Below are positions 28,301 to 36,961 of a stretch of DNA of 64,000 nt, in pieces. This DNA comes from Variovorax sp. OAS795 (GTDB taxonomy: Bacteria; Pseudomonadota; Gammaproteobacteria; Burkholderiales; Burkholderiaceae_C): NCBI RefSeq assembly GCF_040546685.1, contig NZ_JBEPOH010000001.1, forward strand, positions 3,410,001-3,474,000, read 5' to 3'. Each line of letters opens with the position of its first letter. Within the stretch, counting starts at the first letter, position 1. Below the pieces are notes generated by a model. The model searched no databases and was not told the DNA's origin. It worked only from the letters and a program-made list of their open reading frames with translations. A program made the translations under genes and the position numbers.

Positions 28301-29212
28301 GGTCGCCAGCACGATGCGCCGCCCGGTGTGGCCGTCGAAGATGCGGTCCTGCTCGGGGCCCGACAGCCGCGCGAACAGCGGCAGCACCTCGGCATTGCGC
28401 AGCAGCGGCTGGTGGCTCAGGTGGCGGCGCAGGTGGTCGGCCGCCTCGCGGATCTCGCGCTCGCCGGGGAGGAACACCAGGATGTCGCCCGCGTTGTGCG
28501 GATCGCGCCAGAGTTCGTCGACGCCATCGGCAATGGCGTCGTTCAGGTCGTGCTCGCGCGATTCCTCGAAGGGGCGATAGCGCTGCTCGACCGGAAAGGT
28601 GCGGCCCGACACATAGATGATCGGCGCTGGACCCCCTCTTGACGCAAAGTGCTGCGCGAAGCGGTCGGCGTCGATGGTGGCCGAGGTGACGATCACCTTC
28701 AGGTCGGGCCGGCGTGGAAGAATCTCGCGCAGGTAGCCCAGCAGGAAGTCGATGTTCAGCGAACGCTCGTGCGCCTCGTCGATGATCAGCGTGTCGTAGG
28801 CCTTGAGCAGCGGATCGGTCTGCGTCTCTGCGAGCAGGATGCCGTCCGTCATGAGCTTGACCGAGGCGTCGCGGCTCAGCCGGTCCTGGAAGCGCACCTT
28901 GAAGCCGACCACGTCGCCCAGCGGCGTCTTCAGTTCTTCGGCGATGCGCTTGGCCACCGAGCTGGCGGCGATGCGGCGCGGCTGGGTGTGGCCGATGAGC
29001 CGGCCCTTGCCCGGCGGCGCATTGAGCTTGCCGCGGCCGAGCGCCAACGCGATCTTCGGCAGCTGCGTGGTCTTGCCCGAGCCGGTTTCGCCGCAGACGA
29101 TCACCACCTGGTGCGCCTCGATGGCGGCCATGATCTCGTCGCGCCGGGCGGAGACCGGGAGCGACTCGGGGAAGTCGATGCGCAAGGGTGCGGAAGGTGT
29201 CGTGGTCGTCAA
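25343..29212 (-). CDS. hrpA: ATP-dependent RNA helicase HrpA
   Basis: A 1289-residue DEAH-box helicase, close to the 1300 residues of Escherichia coli HrpA, which rescues stalled or collided ribosomes. Walker A GETGSGKT is at 41-48 and the DEAH box at 145-148, with further motifs SATIDADRF, LPGEREI and QRAGRCGRV. Then come the winged-helix and ratchet domains and a long C-terminal region (about 600-1289) with DUF3418 characters. The ORF opens with TTG at 29212 (MTTTTPSAPLRIDFPE); there is no better ATG ahead of Walker A except internal ones, so the exact start is uncertain. An Ala/Gly-rich linker near residue 1000 is disordered. Confidence 0.94.
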   Translation of the reverse strand: MTTTTPSAPLRIDFPESLPVSARRDEIMAAIEAHQVVIVCGETGSGKTTQLPKIALALGRGKLNAPPGKGRLIGHTQPRRIAASSVAKRIAEELKTPLGDVVGFKVRFQDRLSRDASVKLMTDGILLAETQTDPLLKAYDTLIIDEAHERSLNIDFLLGYLREILPRRPDLKVIVTSATIDADRFAQHFASRGGPAPIIYVSGRTFPVEQRYRPFEESREHDLNDAIADGVDELWRDPHNAGDILVFLPGEREIREAADHLRRHLSHQPLLRNAEVLPLFARLSGPEQDRIFDGHTGRRIVLATNVAETSLTVPGIRYVIDTGTARVKRYSFRSKVEQLLVEPISQAAANQRAGRCGRVANGICIRLYDEKDFEGRPRFTDPEILRSSLAGVILRMKSLRLGDVARFPFLEAPSPRAIADGYQLLNELGAVDDANELTATGAELAKLPLDPRVGRMILEARTRGALEEVLVIASALSVQDVRDRPMDAQQQADQAHSKFDDEKSEFSGYLRLWKWIADARGGHGDTHKLSNRQYEQLLRQNFINIRRVREWRDIHSQLLTVVTEHKWRINAEPAGYEPLHLSMLAGLLGNVGWKLEDDEAYLGARGIKFYKHPGAHLKKKPGRWIVAAELVETTRLFGRGIANIEPQWLEQVAGHLLKKQLLDPHWEKKGAQVSALERATLYGLVVYSGRRVDFTKVDPVAAREIFIREALVAGQWESKFPFLVANRKLVREVEGLEHKSRRQDVLVDDELIFAFYDAQLPADVASGITFENWYRHASREQPRLLFLTREELMRHQAAGITTQSFPSTLRLGGVDCAATYLHEPGDAKDGLTVSVPLFVLNQVSEERCEWLVTGMLKDKIQALLKSLPQRPRSRLVPLPDSAAKLAEELSAPEVFGHGSLTDVLLKRVRDATSIDVKRADFKLDMLPPHLFMNLRIVDEHGRQLGMGRNLGALKAELGAQARGAFQALAGLNVKASPDRKPAQAAEGQAPAKGHAAAAAPATPSLPAGQRYTSWSFGELPELMEVRRGAQSLIGFPALRDEGDAVTIEVFDEPAVAASKHRAGLRRLFALQLKDALKYLEKNIPDLQKMAVAYMPLGTSEELRTQIIDVAIDRAFLQEPLPADEFAFKRRLEEGRGRLTLIANEVARLASSILVEYAAAARKIKDTKIQPEAVQDAAQQLQRLVGKRFIADTPWTQLQHFARYLKAIVLRLDKLRADPARDAAKLAELRPQEQRYWRLVAERKGAVDERMLEFRWLLEELRVSFFAQELRTPQPVSIKRLDKAWAQLQA

Positions 29213-29349
29213 GGGAAAAGCTGATTCGCGAAGGCGCGGCGGGCAAACCGTCGATTATCGGTGCGCGCCGCCACGGTTGCACGCCGCTCTGGGAGCGGCC
29301 CGGCCCATCGCCCGATCGCCCGCCCCGCGCGAACCGCCCTTCAAGAATG

Positions 29350-29355
29350 CACAAT
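29350..29355 (+). promoter_or_regulatory. Candidate -10 box for argA (leaderless start)
   Basis: CACAAT ends 8 bases before the argA ATG, with no Shine-Dalgarno in between. With a usual 6-8 base distance to +1, transcription would begin at or next to the start codon. No clear -35. Confidence 0.45.
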
Positions 29356-29363
29356 CGCGTTCC

Positions 29364-30710
29364 ATGTCCACCGTTTTCAACTTCACCTTCGTGCCCTGGT
29401 TCCGCTCGGTCGCGCCCTACATCCACACGCACCGCGGCAAGACTTTCGTGGTCGCCCTGGCGGGCGAGGCGATCGCGGCGGGCAAGCTGCAGAACATTGC
29501 GCAAGACCTGGCGCTCATCCAGAGCATGGGCGTCAAGATCGTGCTGGTGCACGGCTTCCGACCCCAGGTCAACGAGCAGCTCGCGGCCAAGGGGCACGAG
29601 GCGCGCTACTCGCACGGCATCCGCATCACCGACGAGGTGGCGCTCGATTCGGCCCAGGAAGCGGCCGGCCAGCTGCGCTACGAGATCGAGGCCGCCTTCA
29701 GCCAGGGCCTGCCGAACACGCCGATGGCGGGCTCGACGGTGCGCATGATCTCGGGCAACTTCATCACCGCCCGGCCCGTGGGCGTGGTCGACGGGGTCGA
29801 CTTCAAGCATTCGGGCCTGGTGCGCAAGGTGGACGCCGTGGGCATCCGCCGCACGCTCGATTTCGGCGCCATGGTGCTGATGTCGCCCTTCGGCTTCTCG
29901 CCCACCGGCGAGGCCTTCAACCTGACGATGGAAGAGGTTGCCACCAGCGTCGCCATCTCGATCCAGGCCGACAAGCTGATCTTCCTGACCGAGATTCCCG
30001 GCATCCGCATCGACAGCGAATTGCCCGAGAGCGAAGACAACCCCATCGACACCGAGCTGCCGCTCGCCGCGGCCGAGAAGCTGCTGGCCTCGCTGCCGCC
30101 GCCGCAGAAGCCCACCGACACCGCCTTCTACCTGCAGCACTGCGTCAAGGCCTGCAAGGGCGGCGTGGAGCGCAACCACATCCTGCCGTTTGCGCTGGAC
30201 GGCGCGCTGCTGCTGGAGGTGTACGTGCACGACGGCGTCGGCACCATGGTGATCGACGAAAAGCTCGAAAGCCTGCGCGAAGCCACGGTGGACGACATCG
30301 GCGGCATCCTGCAGCTGATCGAGCCCTTCGAGCGCGACGGCACGCTGGTCAAGCGCGACCGCACCGAGATCGAGCGCGACGTGGGCCACTACACGGTCAT
30401 CGAGCACGACGGCGTGATCTTCGGCTGCGCGGCGCTCTACCCCTACCCCGAGGCCAAGACCGCCGAGATGGCCGCGCTGACCGTCTCGCCGCAGTCGCAA
30501 TCGCAGGGCGACGGCGAACGCATCCTCAAGCGCATCGAGCACCGCGCCAAGGCCATGGGCCTGGAAAGCATCTTCGTGCTCACCACCCGCACCATGCACT
30601 GGTTCCTCAAGCGCGGCTTCCAGCAGGTCAACCCGGACTGGCTGCCCGAGGCCCGCAAGCGCAAGTACAACTGGGACCGCAAGAGCCAGGTGCTGGTCAA
30701 GAAAATCTGA
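29364..30710 (+). CDS. argA: N-acetylglutamate synthase ArgA
   Basis: ArgA acetylates glutamate with acetyl-CoA, the first committed step of arginine synthesis. The 448-residue protein has an N-terminal amino acid kinase domain (about 1-285, starting FVPWFRSVAPYIHTHRGKTF) that lacks kinase activity in this family and binds arginine, and a C-terminal GNAT domain (about 295-448; IEHDGVIFGCAALYPYP, ENRVEHRAKAMG-like region, RGFQQV). Length matches proteobacterial ArgA (443-450). Arginine feedback inhibition is expected from family. Monocistronic start, with a LysE-type exporter 32 bases downstream. The frame is open far upstream, but the family N-terminus fixes the ATG at 29364. Confidence 0.95.
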   Translation: MSTVFNFTFVPWFRSVAPYIHTHRGKTFVVALAGEAIAAGKLQNIAQDLALIQSMGVKIVLVHGFRPQVNEQLAAKGHEARYSHGIRITDEVALDSAQEAAGQLRYEIEAAFSQGLPNTPMAGSTVRMISGNFITARPVGVVDGVDFKHSGLVRKVDAVGIRRTLDFGAMVLMSPFGFSPTGEAFNLTMEEVATSVAISIQADKLIFLTEIPGIRIDSELPESEDNPIDTELPLAAAEKLLASLPPPQKPTDTAFYLQHCVKACKGGVERNHILPFALDGALLLEVYVHDGVGTMVIDEKLESLREATVDDIGGILQLIEPFERDGTLVKRDRTEIERDVGHYTVIEHDGVIFGCAALYPYPEAKTAEMAALTVSPQSQSQGDGERILKRIEHRAKAMGLESIFVLTTRTMHWFLKRGFQQVNPDWLPEARKRKYNWDRKSQVLVKKI

Positions 30711-30742
30711 AACCCTGAACTTGTAAAGGGAAGCCCGCTGCC

Positions 30743-31390
30743 ATGACGCTCGCCACCGCCCTGCTGTTCTCCATCGTCGCGCTGGCCGCCATCGCAACGC
30801 CGGGCCCCACGGTGCTGCTGGCGCTGAGCAACGGATCGCGGCGCGGCGTGCGCGGCGCGCTGCCTGGCATCCTGGGCGCGGTGCTGTCCGACTTTGTCCT
30901 GGTCGGCGCGGTGGCGCTGGGCCTGGGCGCGCTGCTGGCGGCCTCTGAGTTCTGGTTCTCCATGCTCAAGTGGGTGGGTGCCGTGTACCTGGCATGGCTG
31001 GGCATCCGGATGCTCCGCTCCAGGGGCGGCAGCTTCGACGCGCCGCGCGCCGCAGCAGGGGAGCCGGGCACCGGCACGAATGGGGACGGCCGCAAGGTCT
31101 TTCTCAAGTCGTTCCTGGTGGCGGTCACCAACCCCAAGGGCTACCTGTTCTGCTCGGCGCTGATGCCGCAGTTCATCGACCCGGCGGCCGCGCAGGGCAT
31201 GCAGTACGCCATCATCTCGGTGCTGTTCGCCTCGCTGGACGCATCGGTGATGCTGGTCTACGCCTTCGTGGGTGCGCGGGCCATGCGGCTGCTGACGGCC
31301 GCGGCCGGCCGCTGGATCGACCGCACCTGCGGCGCGATGCTGCTGGCGCTGGCCGGCTCGCTGGCGTTCTACCGGCGCAGCGGCACCTGA
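30743..31390 (+). CDS. LysE/RhtB family amino acid exporter
   Basis: A 215-residue inner-membrane protein with six predicted helices. It has TPGPTVLLALSNGSRRG near the N-terminus, the family signature, and FLVAVTNPKGYLFCSALMPQF in the middle. LysE/RhtB exporters expel lysine, arginine, homoserine, threonine or other amino acids. It sits between argA and dapC, genes for arginine and lysine synthesis, so basic amino acid export is a reasonable guess; the short ArgO/LysE motif set does not discriminate. GTAAAGGGAAG upstream of ATG is a fair ribosome binding site. Confidence 0.88.
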   Translation: MTLATALLFSIVALAAIATPGPTVLLALSNGSRRGVRGALPGILGAVLSDFVLVGAVALGLGALLAASEFWFSMLKWVGAVYLAWLGIRMLRSRGGSFDAPRAAAGEPGTGTNGDGRKVFLKSFLVAVTNPKGYLFCSALMPQFIDPAAAQGMQYAIISVLFASLDASVMLVYAFVGARAMRLLTAAAGRWIDRTCGAMLLALAGSLAFYRRSGT

Positions 31391-31422
31391 CGCCGGGGCC
31401 CGAGCGGCCGGCGACCGTCGCC

Positions 31423-31428
31423 GATAAT
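31423..31428 (+). promoter_or_regulatory. Candidate -10 box for dapC (leaderless start)
   Basis: GATAAT ends exactly 8 bases before the dapC ATG; no Shine-Dalgarno lies in that interval. This is the same geometry as at argA and msbA. No clear -35 is visible. Confidence 0.5.
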
Positions 31429-31436
31429 CGCTCTCC

Positions 31437-32657
31437 ATGAACCCCCTGCTTTCCAAGCTCCAGCCCTATCCGTTCGAGCGGCTGCGGCGCCTTTTCGAGG
31501 GCATCACGCCCCACCCGGATTTCTCGCCCATCAGCCTCGGCATCGGCGAACCCAAGCACGCCACGCCGGCCTTCATCAAGGATGCGCTGGCCGCGAGCAT
31601 GGCCACGCTGGCGGCCTACCCGGCCACGGCGGGCACCCTGGCGCTGCGTACCGCCTTCACCGACTGGCTGCAGCGCCGCTACGCGCTGCAGCTGGACCCT
31701 GCCACGCAGGTGCTGCCGGTCAACGGCTCGCGCGAGGCGCTGTTCTCGCTCGCGCAAACGGTGGTGGACGACAGCAAGAGCCCTGCGCCAGTGGTGGTGT
31801 CGCCCAATCCGTTCTATCAGATCTACGAAGGCGCGGCCCTGCTCTCGGGCGCCGAGCCCTACTACGTACCGAGCGTTCCGTCGCGCAACTTCGCAGTCGA
31901 TTGGGACAGCGTGCCCGAAGCCGTCTGGGAGCGCACCCAGCTGGTGTTCGTCTGCTCGCCCGGCAATCCCACGGGCGCCGTGATGTCGCTGGACGAATGG
32001 AAGAAGCTCTTCGCCCTGTCGGACCGCTACGGCTTCGTGATCGCGGCCGACGAGTGCTACAGCGAAATCTACTTTCGCGACGAGCCGCCGCTCGGCGGAC
32101 TCGAAGCCGCAGCCCAGCTCGGCCGCAGCGATTTCAGGAACCTGATTGCGCTCACCTCGCTGTCCAAGCGCAGCAACGTGCCGGGCCTGCGAAGCGGTTT
32201 CGTGGCGGGCGACGCGGCCGTCATCAAGAGCTTTCTGCTTTACCGCACCTACCACGGCAGCGCCATGAGCGGCACCGTGGCCGCGGCCAGCATCGCGGCC
32301 TGGGGCGACGAGGCCCATGTGGCCGAGAACCGCGCCAAGTACCGCGCCAAGTTCGCGGCCGTGACGCCGCTGCTCGAACCGGTGCTCGACGTGCGCCTGC
32401 CCGACGCCAGCTTCTACCTCTGGGCCGGGGTGCCCGAAGTGTGGGCTGGCGACGACGAATCCTTCGCCCGCGCGCTCCACGCTCAATACAATGTGACGGT
32501 TCTGCCGGGGAGCTATCTGGCGCGCGACACGGCACACAGCGCCAACCCCGGCCGTGGCCGCATCCGCATGGCCCTGGTGGCCGAAACGGCCGAATGCGTG
32601 GAAGCCGCCGAACGCATCGTCCGCTTCGTGCGATCCGGCCGGCCTGGCCAGGGCTGA
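31437..32657 (+). CDS. dapC: Succinyldiaminopimelate transaminase DapC
   Basis: A 406-residue fold type I aminotransferase that makes N-succinyl-diaminopimelate in lysine and peptidoglycan synthesis. It has VFVCSPGNPTGAVM (Asn binding the cofactor), AADECYSEIYF and the PLP lysine in ALTSLSKRSNVPGLRSGF; the SLSKRSN context and starting MNPLLSKLQPYPFERLRRLF are typical of DapC in Betaproteobacteria. Followed by dapD, pilU and dapE on the same strand, so the succinylase branch is encoded together here. Transcription may start at its ATG. Confidence 0.92.
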   Translation: MNPLLSKLQPYPFERLRRLFEGITPHPDFSPISLGIGEPKHATPAFIKDALAASMATLAAYPATAGTLALRTAFTDWLQRRYALQLDPATQVLPVNGSREALFSLAQTVVDDSKSPAPVVVSPNPFYQIYEGAALLSGAEPYYVPSVPSRNFAVDWDSVPEAVWERTQLVFVCSPGNPTGAVMSLDEWKKLFALSDRYGFVIAADECYSEIYFRDEPPLGGLEAAAQLGRSDFRNLIALTSLSKRSNVPGLRSGFVAGDAAVIKSFLLYRTYHGSAMSGTVAAASIAAWGDEAHVAENRAKYRAKFAAVTPLLEPVLDVRLPDASFYLWAGVPEVWAGDDESFARALHAQYNVTVLPGSYLARDTAHSANPGRGRIRMALVAETAECVEAAERIVRFVRSGRPGQG

Positions 32658-32699
32658 ACCGCTGCATTCCCGGCTCCATTTTTCACACGAGACTTCTCC

Positions 32700-33533
<834 letters not shown>

Positions 33534-33589
33534 TCGGCAGGCCCTGCCCTTGCACCGTTAAAAAACAACAGCACCGAGGAGAGAGAGCG

Positions 33590-34738
33590 ATGAACATGAT
33601 GGAGCGAATCCTTCGTCTGATGGCCGAGCGCAAGGCCTCCGACATCTATCTCTCTGCGCACTCCCCGGTGCTGATGCGCATCAACGGCACCTGCGTGCCG
33701 ATCAACGCACAGGTGCTGCCGGCCACCGCCCCGATCGCGCTGCTGGCCGAAGTGGTGCCCGAAGCCCGCATTCAGGAGCTGGAGAACAAGGGCGAGCTCA
33801 ACATGGCCGTGATGCTCGAGGGGGCGGGCAACTACCGCATCAGCGCCATGCGCCAGCGCGGCAGCTACGCGGTGGTGGTGCGGCACATTGCCTCCACCAT
33901 TCCGAGCTTTGCCGACCTGAACCTGCCCGACATCCTCAAGACGCTGATCATGGAGAAGCGCGGCCTGATCCTGATGGTCGGTGCCACCGGCGCGGGCAAG
34001 ACCACCACCCTGGCCTCGATGCTGGACTACCGCAACGAGCACGCCACGGGACACATCCTCACGGTGGAAGAACCGATCGAGTTCACCTACACCAACAAGA
34101 AATCGCTGGTGAACCAGCGCGACGTGGGCAGCGACACCGAATCACTGCAGGTGGCGCTCAAGAATGCCTTGCGCCAGGCGCCCGATGTGATCCAGATCGG
34201 CGAGATCCGCGACCGCGAGACCATGACCGCGGCCATTGCCTATGCGCAGTCGGGCCACCTGTGCGTGGCCACGCTGCACGCCAACAACAGCTACCGCGCG
34301 CTGAACCGCATCCTGAGCTTCTTCCCGGTCGAGGTGCGTCCCACGCTGCTGGGCGACCTGGGCTCGGCGCTGCGCGCCATTGTGTCGCAGCGGCTGCTGC
34401 GCACGCCCTCGGGCGGCCGTGTGCCGGCCCTCGAGGTGATGCTGAACACGGCCCTGGTGGCCGAGCTGATCGAGAAAGGCGATTTTTCCGCGGTCAAGGA
34501 AGCCATGGAGCAGTCGATGGCCGAAGGTTCGCAGACCTTCGAGGAAGACATTGCCCGCCTCATCACCGAAGAGCGCGTAACGCGCGAAGAGGGCCTGGCC
34601 CAGGCCGACTCGCCCACCAACCTGATGTGGCGGCTGCAGAACCGCGCCGCACCCAAGCAGAAGACCGAAGACCGCAGCCTGACGGACCAGGTCGACGAAC
34701 CCACGTTCACCGACATCACGCTCGACGTGAAGTTCTGA
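33590..34738 (+). CDS. pilU: Type IV pilus retraction ATPase, PilU type
   Basis: A 382-residue hexameric secretion ATPase; this is the length of PilU, longer than PilT (about 345). It starts [20 protein letters not shown] and has Walker [11 protein letters not shown] (131-140), the Asp/His boxes with [20 protein letters not shown], Walker [14 protein letters not shown] and the His box [19 protein letters not shown]. The [11 protein letters not shown] string and Ala/Asp-rich C-terminal tail also favour PilU. PilU works with PilT to retract pili, adding force. Here it lies alone between dapD and dapE with no other pil genes in the window, so it may share their transcript. Confidence 0.88.
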   Translation: MNMMERILRLMAERKASDIYLSAHSPVLMRINGTCVPINAQVLPATAPIALLAEVVPEARIQELENKGELNMAVMLEGAGNYRISAMRQRGSYAVVVRHIASTIPSFADLNLPDILKTLIMEKRGLILMVGATGAGKTTTLASMLDYRNEHATGHILTVEEPIEFTYTNKKSLVNQRDVGSDTESLQVALKNALRQAPDVIQIGEIRDRETMTAAIAYAQSGHLCVATLHANNSYRALNRILSFFPVEVRPTLLGDLGSALRAIVSQRLLRTPSGGRVPALEVMLNTALVAELIEKGDFSAVKEAMEQSMAEGSQTFEEDIARLITEERVTREEGLAQADSPTNLMWRLQNRAAPKQKTEDRSLTDQVDEPTFTDITLDVKF

Positions 34739-34763
34739 CCCGGCCTCTCCGGCCTTTTTTCCG

Positions 34764-35939
34764 ATGTCCCGTACGCTCCAGCTCGCCGAACAACTCATCT
34801 CGCGCCCCTCGGTCACTCCCGAGGATGCGGGTTGCCAACAGATCCTCGGCGAGCGGCTTGCGCCACTGGGCTTCACGCTCGAGACCATCGAGAGCGGTCC
34901 TGCCGATTTCCGCGTGACCAACCTCTGGGCCGTGCGCCGCCCCGCCCATGCATCGGGCAGCAAGACGCTGGTGTTCGCAGGCCACACCGACGTGGTGCCC
35001 ACCGGACCGGTGGAGCAGTGGACCAGCCACCCGTTCACGCCCACCCATCGGGACGGCAAGCTCTATGGCCGCGGCGCGTGCGACATGAAGACCTCGGTTG
35101 CGGCCTTCGTCGTGTCGATCGAAGAATTTCTCGAGGCCACGCCCGACCCCAGGCTCACGCTCGCGCTGCTGCTCACCAGCGACGAGGAAGGCCCGGCCGT
35201 CGATGGCACCGTCGTCGTCTGCAATGCCCTGGCCGCGCGCGGCGAGGTGCTCGACTACTGCATCGTGGGCGAGCCCACGGCCGTCGAGCGCTGCGGCGAC
35301 ATGATCAAGAACGGCCGCCGCGGCACCATGAGCGGCAAGCTCACGGTCAAGGGCGTGCAGGGCCACATCGCCTACCCGCACCTTGCGAAGAATCCGGTGC
35401 ACGCCGTGGCGCCCGCGCTGGCCGAACTGGTGGCCATCAATGCGGCCGCCGGATGGGACGCCGGCAATGCCTACTTCCAGCCGACCAGCTGGCAGATCAG
35501 CAACTTTCACTCGGGCACCGGCGCGAGCAACGTGATCCCGGGCAGCGCGGTGATCGACTTCAACTTCCGCTTCTCGACCGAATCGACACCCGAATCGTTG
35601 CAAAAGCGCGTGCATGCGGTGCTCGACGCACATGGCGTCGACTGCACGCTGGCCTGGACGATCGGCGGCCTGCCCTTTCTCACCACGCCGGGCGAACTGG
35701 TTTCGTCGGTGCAGGCAGCCATTGCCGATGAAACCGGCATCGCGACCGAGCTCTCGACCAGCGGCGGCACCAGCGACGCGCGCTTCATCGCCAAGATCTG
35801 CAAGCAGGTGGTCGAGCTGGGCCCGGTCAACGCGAGCATCCACAAGATCGACGAGCACATCGACGTGGCCGAGATCGAGACGCTGAAGAACATCTACAGG
35901 CGCACCTTGGAACGGCTCGAAGCGGCACTCGCGCAATGA
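34764..35939 (+). CDS. dapE: Succinyl-diaminopimelate desuccinylase DapE
   Basis: A zinc-dependent M20 hydrolase that releases succinate from N-succinyl-L,L-diaminopimelate. The 391-residue protein has [12 protein letters not shown] (zinc His and catalytic Asp), GRGACDMK (bridging Asp), the acid EEGPAVDGT and a C-terminal GGTSDARFI (zinc ligand His region follows). The dimerisation lid (about 180-295) is present. Length is a little above Escherichia coli DapE (375). Its TGA overlaps the ATG of prmB (ATGA). It completes the succinylase branch dapC-dapD-dapE. Confidence 0.95.
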   Translation: MSRTLQLAEQLISRPSVTPEDAGCQQILGERLAPLGFTLETIESGPADFRVTNLWAVRRPAHASGSKTLVFAGHTDVVPTGPVEQWTSHPFTPTHRDGKLYGRGACDMKTSVAAFVVSIEEFLEATPDPRLTLALLLTSDEEGPAVDGTVVVCNALAARGEVLDYCIVGEPTAVERCGDMIKNGRRGTMSGKLTVKGVQGHIAYPHLAKNPVHAVAPALAELVAINAAAGWDAGNAYFQPTSWQISNFHSGTGASNVIPGSAVIDFNFRFSTESTPESLQKRVHAVLDAHGVDCTLAWTIGGLPFLTTPGELVSSVQAAIADETGIATELSTSGGTSDARFIAKICKQVVELGPVNASIHKIDEHIDVAEIETLKNIYRRTLERLEAALAQ

Positions 35940-36817
35940 GCACCGTCATCGAGCTGATCGAGGCTGGCGCCAAGCGGTTGGAAGACGCCGGCGTTGCGTT
36001 CGGCCATGGCACCGCCAATGCCTTCGACGAAGCCGCCTGGCTGGTGCTGTGGCGCCTCAAGCTGCCGCTCGACGGCATCGATGCCGTGGCGGACACGCCC
36101 GTCTCGCCGGCCGATGCGGGCAAGGTCGCCGCGCTGCTCGACGAACGTATTGCCACGCGCAAGCCGGCCGCCTACCTGACCAAGGAGGCGTGGCTACAAG
36201 GCGTGCCCTTCTACGTGGACGAGCGTGCCATCGTGCCGCGCAGCTTCATTGCAGAGCTGATGGCCGACGGCAGCATCGACTACTGGCTCGGCGAACACAC
36301 GCAGCGCGTGCTCGACCTGTGCACGGGCAATGGCAGCCTGGCCGTGCTCGCGGCCATGACCTATCCGGAGATCACCGTAGATGCCGCCGACCTGTCGGTC
36401 GAAGCGCTCGAGGTGGCCGCCATCAACGTCACGCGCCACCAGCTCGACAGCCGCATCCGGCTGGTCGAATCGGACGGCCTGGCCAACCTGCCCGGCCCCT
36501 ACGACCTGGTGCTGTGCAACCCGCCCTACGTGAACAGCGCGAGCATGGCCGCCCTGCCCGCCGAATACCGCGCCGAGCCCGAGCTGGCGCTGGCGGGCGG
36601 AACCGACGGCATGGACTTCGTGCGCCGGCTGTTTGCCGATGCGCCCTCGCGCATGAGCGAGGAAGCGGTGCTGGTGCTGGAGATCGGCAACGAGCGCGAC
36701 TACTTCGAAGCAGCGTTTCCGAAGCTGGAGGTCGTGTGGCTCGAAACCTCCGCAGGCGAGGACCAGGTCCTGCTTGTCACCCGGGCCGCGCTGCTGGCCG
36801 GCGCCGGCGCGCGTTAG
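35936..36817 (+). CDS. prmB: Ribosomal protein L3 N5-glutamine methyltransferase PrmB
   Basis: A 293-residue class I methyltransferase of the HemK/PrmB type, which modifies a glutamine of ribosomal protein L3. The SAM motif I is [16 protein letters not shown] and the substrate motif NPPY appears in [15 protein letters not shown]-terminal helical segment (about 1-85) carries the protein substrate contacts. PrmB rather than PrmC is indicated by [12 protein letters not shown] and by [10 protein letters not shown]. It overlaps the end of dapE by four bases and is followed after 144 bases by an ABC-F gene. Confidence 0.9.
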   Translation: MSTVIELIEAGAKRLEDAGVAFGHGTANAFDEAAWLVLWRLKLPLDGIDAVADTPVSPADAGKVAALLDERIATRKPAAYLTKEAWLQGVPFYVDERAIVPRSFIAELMADGSIDYWLGEHTQRVLDLCTGNGSLAVLAAMTYPEITVDAADLSVEALEVAAINVTRHQLDSRIRLVESDGLANLPGPYDLVLCNPPYVNSASMAALPAEYRAEPELALAGGTDGMDFVRRLFADAPSRMSEEAVLVLEIGNERDYFEAAFPKLEVVWLETSAGEDQVLLVTRAALLAGAGAR

Positions 36818-36934
36818 CTGCGCCAGCCCGCCACTTCCCTCTTCCGCCCTTGCGCAGCCACGGCTGCAGGCCCTTCCTTCACCGGGCGGTGTCCCCATTT
36901 GTCCCTTTGCGCCAAGCCGCCTCGCGCCGGGCGG

Positions 36935-36940
36935 GATAAT
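36935..36940 (+). promoter_or_regulatory. Candidate -10 box for the ABC-F gene
   Basis: GATAAT followed by CGCTCC, the same string as before dapC, 21 bases before the ATG. It would give a leader of about 14 bases. No clear -35. Confidence 0.4.
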
Positions 36941-36961
36941 CGCTCCTACGGTTCCTATTTC

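Noticed and set aside
28065..30797. 910-codon frame opposite hrpA 5' end and argA
   Set aside because: Antisense shadow running across two well-supported genes.
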